In this document: in pieces, positions 1 through 5,614 of the stretch
Layout: each line of letters opens with the position of its first letter
Numbering within the stretch: position 1 is the stretch's first letter
DNA from: JBATBW01 sp049662565
GTDB taxonomy: Bacteria > Bacillota_I > Bacilli_A > Erysipelotrichales > Erysipelotrichaceae
DNA: 5,614 bases
Direction of reading: 5' to 3'
Assembly: GCA_049662565.1 (NCBI GenBank)
Contig: JBATBW010000142.1
Coordinates: forward strand, 1-5,614
Position numbers and translations under genes: made by a program
Notes under the pieces: generated by a model
Databases searched by the model: none
Told to the model about the DNA's origin: nothing
Seen by the model: only the letters and a program-made list of their open reading frames with translations

Positions 1-1
1 A

Positions 2-376
2 TTTATGATTATTCAAATTCATTCTTCTTTAGCGAAGATGGATAAAGCGATTATTAATGCTTCTTTTGATTTGGGAGCTAATCGTTTTCAAACTTTTACT
101 AAGATTATTTTCCCTTTGTCTTTACCAGGTGTTATTAGTGGAATTACATTAGTGTTTTTACCGGCGGTAAGTTCATTTGTTATTCCGAAGTTATTAGGTG
201 GCGGACAATATGTTTTAGTTGGTAATTTAATTGAAACTCAATTTATTAGTGTTGGACAATGGAATTTTGGTAGTGCTATTTCTTTAGTTATGGCCGTTAT
301 TATCTTGATTTCTATGTACTTTACAAAACGTTTTGATAAAGATATCGAAGAAGAAAAAGTTGTAGGGGGGAAATAA
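2..376 (+). CDS. potB: Spermidine/putrescine ABC transporter permease PotB, 3' part (5' end outside window)
   Basis: This is one of the two membrane channel subunits of the polyamine importer PotABCD. The reading frame is open to the left edge of the window, so only about the last 124 residues are present; the Met at base 5 is internal, not a start. The fragment opens in the cytoplasmic loop with the EAA motif that docks on the ATPase (ASFDLGANRF, then FPLSLPG, roughly bases 56-130). A membrane segment follows, then the PotB-typical stretch FVIPKLLGGGQ (about bases 176-208) and VGNLIETQF, which resemble the end of E. coli PotB (FVPDLMGG, IGNVIKSQF). A last membrane helix (about bases 274-327) is followed by a charged tail. 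The stop TAA directly abuts the potC start. PotB is clearly preferred over PotC by these C-terminal motifs and by gene order. The left edge cuts the gene; I see no frameshift. Confidence 0.93.
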   Translation, partial: FMIIQIHSSLAKMDKAIINASFDLGANRFQTFTKIIFPLSLPGVISGITLVFLPAVSSFVIPKLLGGGQYVLVGNLIETQFISVGQWNFGSAISLVMAVIILISMYFTKRFDKDIEEEKVVGGK

Positions 377-1174
377 ATGAAGAAAAAGAGCTTTGTTTCG
401 CCAATTGTGATTGGTTTATGTTTATTGTTCTTTTATTTACCGATTATTACTTTGATGATTTTCTCTTTTAATGGATCAAAGAGTTTAACGACAATGGATG
501 GTTTCTCTTTACAGTGGTATCAAAAATTGTTTGCGGATAAAGAGATGATGGATGCAATCTATAATACGGTTATTGTGGCTTTAATTTCGACTTTTGTTTC
601 AACAATTATCGGGACGATTACGGCTATTGGTTTGTCGAAATGTAAAAAAATATTGAAAGAAGTGATTCTTAGTATTAATAATTTACCGATCTTAAATCCC
701 GAAATTGTAACAGCTATAGGTTTAATGTTGTTCTTTACGGCTTTAGGGGTAAATAAGGGTTTTATGACAATGTTGTTGGCTCATATTGCGTTTTGTATAC
801 CATATGTAATATTGAGTGTATTGCCGAAGTTAAGACGTTTAGATCAAAATATAACGGAAGCGGCTTTGGACTTAGGAGCTACTCCGATGCAAGCTTTATG
901 GAAGGTTATTGTTCCTTTAATTATGCCAGGTATCTTATCAGGGGCATTAATTGCCTTTACGATGTCTTTTGATGATTTTATCATTAGTTATTTTGTAACT
1001 GGTAATGGATTTAAGAATATTTCTATTATGGTTTATACGATGAGTAAGCGGATTAATCCAACGATTAATGCTTTATCAACAATTATGGTTGTCGTTATTA
1101 CTTTAATTCTTATTTTAGTAAATGTTTTACCGGTTTTGAAAAACAAGAAGAAGAATAATATGGAGGGTATGTAA
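377..1174 (+). CDS. potC: Spermidine/putrescine ABC transporter permease PotC
   Basis: Second channel subunit of the polyamine importer, pairing with PotB in the cytoplasmic membrane. It is 265 residues long, about the same as E. coli PotC. Six hydrophobic segments are visible, near residues 9-31, 62-84, 96-122, 130-150, 183-206 and 234-254. The EAA loop for contact with the PotA ATPase lies at 160-187 (EAALDLGATP, with Gly167 and the closing Pro180). SFDDFIISYFVTG at 197-209 and the following NISIMVY and INPTINALST closely follow the PotC family pattern (E. coli SLDDVVVSSFVTG, VSPEVNALAT). The start is fixed by a strong purine-rich ribosome site, AGGGGGG at 364-370, six bases upstream, and by abutment with the potB stop. 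The C-terminus is lysine-rich and cytoplasmic. It has the same zero-gap junction with potD downstream, so PotB, PotC and PotD are probably made from one transcript in similar amounts. Confidence 0.96.
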   Translation: MKKKSFVSPIVIGLCLLFFYLPIITLMIFSFNGSKSLTTMDGFSLQWYQKLFADKEMMDAIYNTVIVALISTFVSTIIGTITAIGLSKCKKILKEVILSINNLPILNPEIVTAIGLMLFFTALGVNKGFMTMLLAHIAFCIPYVILSVLPKLRRLDQNITEAALDLGATPMQALWKVIVPLIMPGILSGALIAFTMSFDDFIISYFVTGNGFKNISIMVYTMSKRINPTINALSTIMVVVITLILILVNVLPVLKNKKKNNMEGM

Positions 1175-2236
1175 ATGAAAAAAATATTTTTATTGGCAGT
1201 AGTTTGTTTGTTGTTAGTTGGTTGTAGTAGTGCGCCTAAAAAAGAAAATAAATATGGTTGTGATACTTTAAAAGTGTTTAATACTGGTGTTTATATTGGT
1301 GATAATGTGGTTTCTGATTTTGAAAAAGAATATGGTGTAAAAGTTATTTATGATTTATTTGCTTCTAATGAAGAAATGTATACTAAATTATTAGGTGGAG
1401 AGACTTATGATATTTTATATCCATCAGATTATATGATTGAAAGATTAATAAGTGAAAATAAATTACAAAAATTAGATAAGTCTTTATTAGTAGGTTTAGA
1501 TACTTTGCAACCGGATGTATTAGGGTTACCTTTTGATAAAGAAAATGAATATGCCGTACCATATATGTATGGTAATGTAGGTATTGTTTATAATAAAAAT
1601 AATGTTAGTGAAGATGATTTAAAGAATCAAGGTTATAATATTTTCCTAAACCAAAAGTATAAAGGGAAAAATTATATGTATGATTCTCAACGCGATGCGT
1701 TTATGGTAGCATTTAAAGCTTTAGGATATTCAATGAATACCGAAAAAGAAGAAGAAATTAATGCTGCTTATGAATGGTTAATGAAATTCAAAACAACAAT
1801 GGACACAGTTTTAGTTGATGACCAAGTAATTGATGGGATGATTAATGAAGAAAAAGATATTGCCTTAATGTATTCAGGCGATGCAACTTATGTAATTAGT
1901 GAAAATAGTAATTTAGGTTTCTTTATGCCAGAATCGGGAACTAATTTATGGACAGATGCTATGGTTATTCCTAGTGACTCTAAATGCCCATTATTAGCTC
2001 ATGAATGGATGAACTATAATTTACGTGAAGATATTGCGACTAGAAATAGTACAACTATTGGTTATACTTCTAGTGTTAAGAAAGTTGCGGATCAATTATA
2101 TGGAGCTGGCGGTGCATATGAAGGTATTGATGCGTATGTAGTACGTAAGAATGAAAATGATGAAGTATTTGTTTATAGTGAATTACTAAAGAAAAAATTA
2201 GATGATCTTTGGACAAGAGTAAAAGCTCACAACTAA
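1175..2236 (+). CDS. potD: Polyamine ABC transporter substrate-binding lipoprotein PotD
   Basis: Extracellular binding protein that captures spermidine and/or putrescine and delivers it to the PotBC channel. Residues 1-17 form a lipoprotein signal peptide: MKK, a hydrophobic core, then lipobox LVGC with Cys17 as the predicted lipidated residue. The 353-residue length suits the family. Family-like blocks include SNEEMYTKL (64-72), YPSDYM (82-87), AVPYMYG (127-133), a DSQRD block at 170-174 with KALGYS (181-186), LWTDAMVIP (258-266) and TIGY (294-297). By eye against E. coli PotD, Tyr40, Tyr86, Trp259, Asp261 and Tyr297 match pocket residues Y37, Y85, W255, D257 and Y293. The usual Trp near the N-terminus (E. 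coli W34) is Thr37, W229 is Tyr233, D168 is Ser171 and E171 is Asp174, so ligand preference may differ. The ribosome site GGAGGG at 1162-1167 supports this start. It is the last gene of the operon, followed by a terminator. Confidence 0.94.
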   Translation: MKKIFLLAVVCLLLVGCSSAPKKENKYGCDTLKVFNTGVYIGDNVVSDFEKEYGVKVIYDLFASNEEMYTKLLGGETYDILYPSDYMIERLISENKLQKLDKSLLVGLDTLQPDVLGLPFDKENEYAVPYMYGNVGIVYNKNNVSEDDLKNQGYNIFLNQKYKGKNYMYDSQRDAFMVAFKALGYSMNTEKEEEINAAYEWLMKFKTTMDTVLVDDQVIDGMINEEKDIALMYSGDATYVISENSNLGFFMPESGTNLWTDAMVIPSDSKCPLLAHEWMNYNLREDIATRNSTTIGYTSSVKKVADQLYGAGGAYEGIDAYVVRKNENDEVFVYSELLKKKLDDLWTRVKAHN

Positions 2237-2242
2237 TTATTT

Positions 2243-2274
2243 GGGTGAATTTGTATAATTCACCCTTTTCTTTT
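2243..2274 (+). terminator. Rho-independent terminator after potD
   Basis: A perfect 9-bp inverted repeat, GGGTGAATT (2243-2251) and AATTCACCC (2257-2265), encloses a 5-base loop. It is followed immediately by TTTTCTTTT (2266-2274). It begins six bases after the potD stop and should end the pot operon transcript. The stem is itself symmetric, but the T-run on the + strand and the lack of convergent genes indicate use in this direction. Confidence 0.92.
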
Positions 2275-2278
2275 GTGC

Positions 2279-2307
2279 TTAACTTTTTGGAAATAATGTG
2301 ATAAAAT
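2279..2307 (+). promoter_or_regulatory. Predicted sigma-A type promoter for ezrA
   Basis: A -35 candidate TTAACT (2279-2284, four of six consensus bases) is separated by exactly 17 bases from a -10 candidate TAAAAT (2302-2307, five of six). The -10 is preceded by TGA, giving the extended -10 form TG-n-TAAAAT (2299-2307). Transcription would start near 2313-2315, leaving a leader of about 20 bases before the ezrA start. Its place just after the potD terminator fits a separate transcription unit. AT-rich sequence produces such matches by chance, but spacing, extended -10 and context agree. Confidence 0.72.
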
Positions 2308-2322
2308 AAGCATAAGTTATAT

Positions 2323-2327
2323 AGAGG
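2323..2327 (+). promoter_or_regulatory. Ribosome binding site of ezrA
   Basis: AGAGG lies seven bases before the ATG at 2335. The next in-frame ATG, at 2344, would be 16 bases away, too far, so this site decides in favour of the first ATG. Confidence 0.75.
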
Positions 2328-2334
2328 TCTTGAA

Positions 2335-4071
2335 ATGGGAAATATGGAAAATATTATTAATATATTAAAAGAAAATTCAATTATCGTTGTCGTTGGTTGT
2401 GCAATATTAATTGTGATAGTTTGGTTAGTTATAAGATCATTTAAATTGAAGAAATGTAAAAAGAAATTTAATGAATTAGAAGTGATGTACAATACGATTA
2501 AAAGCAAACCTATTACTTATAAGTTAAACCAAGCGTTAGCTATTGCCAAGCTTAACGAAGACATTGCGGATATGGTAGTTAATGCAACTAAGGACTTTGA
2601 TTTAGCGAGTGATAATTTAAAACTAGTGATGAATCAATTAAGTGCTATTGACGAAAGTATTGATATTGGCAAAGTAAAACAAGCTAATGATGCGATTGTT
2701 GAGACGGAGACATTATTGATAAGCACCGAAAAAGTTGTCCAAGAATTGATTGTAAAGTTAGAAGAGGTTTTACAACAGGAAACTTTATTACGTAAAAAAG
2801 TATCAAAATATAAAGATGATTTTAGAAATATTAAACAGAAGTTTGCGCTTAAAAAAGATAAGGTAGAAATTAGTTTTGATAGTATTGATGAAATAATATT
2901 AAATATTGAGAATAAATTTAATTTGTTTGAAGAATGGATGTATGCTAGTGAATATAATAAAGCTAGTGCCATTGCAGATGAAATTAAAGATTCAATTGTT
3001 TACTTACAAAATTTAGACAAACAATTACCAGAATTGCTTGCGGTAGCGAAAGGGGTATTACCTAAATTAATTAATGATGTTAATTATGCTTATGAACAAG
3101 CTAAGAATATTGGAGCTTTCGTTAAAAATTTAGATGTGGAAAAGAATGTTGAAATGATCGAACAAAATATAAAGTCCGATTTATTAAATATGTCTAAAGG
3201 TAATATTGTTGGTGTGGAAGATCACTTTTTGGATTATAAAACGCGTTTAGTTCAGTTGCTAGATCAAATCAATAAAGAAATTGAGGCGACTAAATTAGTA
3301 GAAGATGCCTATAATCGCTATTTATTATTAAATAAATTTTGTTATGACTTATTTTATGAATCTAGTGACTTATATACTAAAGTTAAAAATCGGTATGGTT
3401 TTGAAGATTTAAATGATGTGTTAGCGAGAGTTGAAAATGAGATTAATGAAATCGCTATTGATGAAGAAGCATTGAAAAGTAAAATTGCTTTAGATGTATC
3501 AAATAGTGAGTTATTAATTACGATTAATGGTTTAATTAGTAAAACAGATGCAACTAAAAAACAATTAGTGAAATTAAAAGATACTTTAGATAATAAGTGT
3601 GATAATGAAATTAGGGCCATCAATCAAGTGAATAAAATGTATTTAATTATTGAACAAATAAGAATAAGAGTATCTAAGAGCCAATTGCCTTCAATTAGTA
3701 AATCTTATGATGAAGATATGGAAACCTCTTTGCAGTTGATTAAACAAATTAAACGATTGTTAGCTCAACCAACTATTGATATTGTATTATTAAATGATTT
3801 AGTTAAGGAAGCAATTGATTTTGTATATACTTTCTTTGATAAAGTAGGTAATATTGTTGGTGTTGCGAATTTGACCGAAAAAATTATAGTTTTTGGTAAT
3901 CGTTATCGATGTCTAGATAATGAATTAGATACTAATCTTACAAGATCAGAAATTTGTTTTAAGAATGGTGAATATAGTAATGCTTTAAATATTGCGGTTA
4001 ATGCCATTGAAAAGATCTATCCGGGTATTTATGATCTTTTAGTAAAAGAAAGTGAATATGTTAATGAATAA
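2335..4071 (+). CDS. ezrA: Septation ring formation regulator EzrA
   Basis: EzrA is a membrane-anchored protein of low-GC Firmicutes that binds FtsZ, prevents extra Z-rings near the poles and joins the division machinery at midcell. This protein has 578 residues (B. subtilis EzrA about 562). One membrane helix (about 15-33) follows a short leader; the basic stretch after it (R34 to K44) predicts N-terminus outside and the rest cytoplasmic. The remainder is almost entirely helical and charged, matching the spectrin-like repeats of EzrA. Recognisable blocks are the region around LPELLAVAKGVLPKL (231-245) and the C-terminal EKIIVFGNRYR (515-525) followed by AVNAIEKIYPG (554-564), which parallel B. 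subtilis EKIIQFGNRFR and AAAAVEKAAPG. In the seven-residue QNR patch the usual Gln is Val519, while Asn522 and Arg523 are kept. Overall identity looks low, so the call rests on topology, length, C-terminal motif and synteny with nifS-thiI. Its end overlaps the desulfurase gene. Confidence 0.9.
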   Translation: MGNMENIINILKENSIIVVVGCAILIVIVWLVIRSFKLKKCKKKFNELEVMYNTIKSKPITYKLNQALAIAKLNEDIADMVVNATKDFDLASDNLKLVMNQLSAIDESIDIGKVKQANDAIVETETLLISTEKVVQELIVKLEEVLQQETLLRKKVSKYKDDFRNIKQKFALKKDKVEISFDSIDEIILNIENKFNLFEEWMYASEYNKASAIADEIKDSIVYLQNLDKQLPELLAVAKGVLPKLINDVNYAYEQAKNIGAFVKNLDVEKNVEMIEQNIKSDLLNMSKGNIVGVEDHFLDYKTRLVQLLDQINKEIEATKLVEDAYNRYLLLNKFCYDLFYESSDLYTKVKNRYGFEDLNDVLARVENEINEIAIDEEALKSKIALDVSNSELLITINGLISKTDATKKQLVKLKDTLDNKCDNEIRAINQVNKMYLIIEQIRIRVSKSQLPSISKSYDEDMETSLQLIKQIKRLLAQPTIDIVLLNDLVKEAIDFVYTFFDKVGNIVGVANLTEKIIVFGNRYRCLDNELDTNLTRSEICFKNGEYSNALNIAVNAIEKIYPGIYDLLVKESEYVNE

Positions 4072-5191
4072 TATTTATTTAGATAATGCTGCAACTACAA
4101 GAGTTGATGACGAAGTTTTTGTGAGCTATTGTCAATTAATAAAAGATATGTATTATAATGCCGATTCGTTATATTCTCAAGGAGCTACAGTTAATAAATA
4201 TATAGAACAAGCAAGAGAACGTATAGCGAATCTTTTGTGTGTTTCTAGTAAAGAGATTATTTTTACTTCAGGATCTAGTGAAGGGAATAATTTTATTATT
4301 CGAGGTTTAGTTGATTATTATCATAATCCAAAGAAGCGTTTAATCACTACTTGTGTGGAACATTCTAGTGTGTATAATGTTTTTAAATATTATGAACAAT
4401 TAGGCTACGATGTTATTTATTTGGATGTTGATAAGGATGGAGTTTTAGATTATCATCAATTAGAAAAAGCTTTAAATGATGATACATTATTAGTTTCAAT
4501 TATGGCTGTTAATAATGAAGTTGGGACAATTTTTGATTTAAATAAGATTAATGAAATAGTAAGAAGTAAATCAAAAGCCTATATTCATTGTGATGGTACG
4601 CAGGCTTTGGGAAAGATTGATATTGATCTTAGTTTGGTTGATTTTGCATCATTTTCGATGCATAAGATAAATGGATTAAAAGGTAGTGGTTTTGTTTATA
4701 AGAAGAATAATATTAATTTAGTTCCTTTGATTATCGGCGGTCAACAAGAATTTGGTTATCGTGGTGGTACTAGTAATGCGCCTTGTATAATTGTTATGGC
4801 TAAAACTTTGCGTTTGATTTTAGAAAAGAAAAAAAGATTAACTTCTTATATTCAAGAATTACATGATTATGCCATTGAAAGATTATTAAGTATGGATAAA
4901 GTTCATATTAATAGTAAAAATAGTAGCAATTTTATTATTAATTTTTATTTAGAAGATATTTCTAGTCAAGTGTTAATTAATGCTTTAGATGCAAGAGGTA
5001 TTTATATCAGTGGTAAGAGTACTTGTTCTAGTAAAAAGAAAGAAGATTCTAAAGTATTAATTGCGATGGGGTTTAGTGAATTGGCAGCCCATAATAGTGT
5101 AAGGATTAGTTTTGATTATCATAGTAGTAAAAAAGATATTGATATATTGGTAAATAATTTACTAGAAATTCGAGGTTTGTATGCAAAATAA
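4064..5191 (+). CDS. NifS/IscS-family cysteine desulfurase, probable sulfur donor to ThiI
   Basis: A PLP-dependent enzyme that converts L-cysteine to L-alanine and carries the sulfur as a persulfide. With this start it has 375 residues, usual for class I desulfurases. It begins IYLDNAATT (4-12). Visible active-site elements are SGSSEGNN (69-76), His100 in VEHSSV (stacks on PLP), NNEVGT (150-155), Asp177 and Gln180 in HCDGTQ, the PLP-binding Lys201 in SMHKINGLKGSG, YRGGTSN (232-238), and catalytic Cys321 in KSTCSS; all key residues are present. Adjacent thiI and ezrA match the B. subtilis neighbourhood of NifZ, the desulfurase dedicated to ThiI, so tRNA 4-thiouridine supply is the likely role. 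No IscU or SUF scaffold gene is seen, but a role in Fe-S assembly is not excluded. ATG 4064 gives the typical short N-terminus; ATG 4058 and GTG 4052 are alternatives, as no strong ribosome site is visible. It overlaps ezrA by 8 bases and thiI by 11. Confidence 0.93.
   Translation: MNNIYLDNAATTRVDDEVFVSYCQLIKDMYYNADSLYSQGATVNKYIEQARERIANLLCVSSKEIIFTSGSSEGNNFIIRGLVDYYHNPKKRLITTCVEHSSVYNVFKYYEQLGYDVIYLDVDKDGVLDYHQLEKALNDDTLLVSIMAVNNEVGTIFDLNKINEIVRSKSKAYIHCDGTQALGKIDIDLSLVDFASFSMHKINGLKGSGFVYKKNNINLVPLIIGGQQEFGYRGGTSNAPCIIVMAKTLRLILEKKKRLTSYIQELHDYAIERLLSMDKVHINSKNSSNFIINFYLEDISSQVLINALDARGIYISGKSTCSSKKKEDSKVLIAMGFSELAAHNSVRISFDYHSSKKDIDILVNNLLEIRGLYAK
5172..5175 (+). promoter_or_regulatory. 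Ribosome binding site of thiI, inside the desulfurase gene
   Basis: GAGG at 5172-5175, five bases before the ATG at 5181, lies within the last codons of the preceding gene. It supports this start and re-initiation by ribosomes finishing the desulfurase. The next in-frame ATG is far inside the conserved protein. Confidence 0.7.
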
Positions 5192-5614
5192 GTATGATGT
5201 TGTATTAGTTCGTTATGGCGAATTAAGTTTGAAGGGTAAAAATAAGAATGATTTTACTCGTCGTTTATTGAATAATTTGAAATTAGCTTTAACTAGTTAT
5301 CCGGATTTAACTTATGAACGAGTCCATGATCGTTTATATATCCATGTGAATGGTTATAATCATTTAGAGATTGGGAATATTGTTGGAAAGGTATTTGGTA
5401 TTAGTTCTTATTCGTATGCGAAAAAGGTTAGCAATGATATTGAAGAAATTGTTGATCAAACATATGAATTAGTTAAAGATACAACTTGTAAGACTTTTAA
5501 AGTATTTGCGAAAAGAAAAAACAAGATGTTTCCTTTAACTAGTGATGAAATTAATCGTAAAGTTGCGACTAAATTATTACATAACTTACCATTAAAAGTT
5601 GATGTTCATAATCC
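5181..5614 (+). CDS. thiI: tRNA 4-thiouridine synthetase ThiI, 5' part (3' end outside window)
   Basis: ThiI adenylates uridine 8 of tRNA with ATP and transfers sulfur to it, giving 4-thiouridine, a near-UV sensor; in some bacteria it also feeds thiamine thiazole synthesis. The frame runs open off the right edge, showing 144 residues of a protein usually about 400 long. The N-terminal ferredoxin-like part carries the family signature VRYGELSLKGKN (10-21), and the start of the THUMP RNA-binding domain shows FKVFAKRKNKMFPLTSDEIN (106-125), very close to the ThiI pattern. The PP-loop pyrophosphatase domain, the catalytic Cys and any rhodanese domain lie outside the window, so full function and the form of the sulfur relay cannot be judged. 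The desulfurase just upstream, overlapping by 11 bases, is its probable sulfur source. No terminator or promoter is seen between them. Confidence 0.96.
   Translation, partial: MQNKYDVVLVRYGELSLKGKNKNDFTRRLLNNLKLALTSYPDLTYERVHDRLYIHVNGYNHLEIGNIVGKVFGISSYSYAKKVSNDIEEIVDQTYELVKDTTCKTFKVFAKRKNKMFPLTSDEINRKVATKLLHNLPLKVDVHN

Noticed and set aside
2237..2334. Riboswitch or small RNA in the potD-ezrA gap
   Set aside because: The 98 bases are accounted for by the terminator, promoter and ribosome site; the predicted leader of about 20 bases is too short for a riboswitch.
2076..2507. 143-codon reading frame on the - strand spanning the potD end, the terminator and the ezrA start
   Set aside because: It lies opposite two well-supported genes and crosses the terminator and promoter. 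Its Ile/Leu/His-rich translation is what an AT-rich coding strand gives when read backwards.
2634..2972. 112-codon reading frame on the - strand inside ezrA
   Set aside because: Entirely antisense to the coiled-coil region of ezrA; Ser/Leu/Ile-rich composition with no recognisable domain.
3354..3623. 89-codon reading frame on the - strand inside ezrA
   Set aside because: Antisense shadow of ezrA with no recognisable domain.
3871..3890. TTGACC followed by TATAGT inside ezrA, as a possible promoter for the desulfurase gene
   Set aside because: The two elements are only 8 bases apart, far below the 16-18 needed, and they fall on codons of the conserved EzrA C-terminal block.
4052..4063. GTG at 4052 as start of the desulfurase
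   Set aside because: It would add MNML before the usual short N-terminus MNNIYLDNAATT, uses a rarer start codon and has no ribosome site; ATG 4064 or 4058 is more natural.
1..5614. A novel defence, mobile or otherwise undescribed system
   Set aside because: All six genes belong to well-known housekeeping families in plausible order, and I found no direct repeats, insertion-sequence ends, CRISPR array or change in codon style between them.

Overview
The window is very AT-rich. It encodes six genes, all on the + strand and almost without gaps, and they look like ordinary chromosome of a low-GC Firmicute (Bacillota). EzrA is confined to that phylum, and the lipoprotein signal of PotD, the strong GGAGG-type ribosome sites and the all-TAA stop codons fit. 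The extreme A/T bias and the divergence of EzrA and PotD suggest an Erysipelotrichia- or RF39-like lineage near the Mollicutes rather than Bacillus itself; this placement is inference. Tryptophan is written TGG and no TGA is read through, so nothing points to the Mycoplasma genetic code.

Region 1 (1-2236) is the end of a polyamine (spermidine/putrescine) ABC importer operon: the 3' part of potB, complete potC and complete potD. Each stop codon abuts the next start codon (TAA then ATG). PotB and PotC form the membrane channel and PotD is the lipid-anchored binding protein outside. The ATPase gene potA is presumably upstream, outside the window. A rho-independent terminator at 2243-2274 closes the operon.

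Region 2 (2237-2334) is the only real intergenic gap. It holds that terminator, followed by a good extended -10 promoter (2279-2307) and the ribosome site of the next gene.

Region 3 (2335-5614) is a second transcription unit: ezrA (membrane-anchored inhibitor of FtsZ ring formation), a NifS/IscS-type cysteine desulfurase, and the 5' part of thiI (tRNA 4-thiouridine synthetase). These genes overlap by a few bases each, which implies translational coupling. The desulfurase is the likely sulfur donor to ThiI, as for the NifZ-ThiI pair of Bacillus subtilis, where the pair also lies near ezrA.

I see no mobile element, CRISPR array, RNA gene or phage-like element, and no convincing undescribed system. 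The points most worth checking are substitutions at positions normally conserved: the QNR patch of EzrA and the ligand pocket of PotD.
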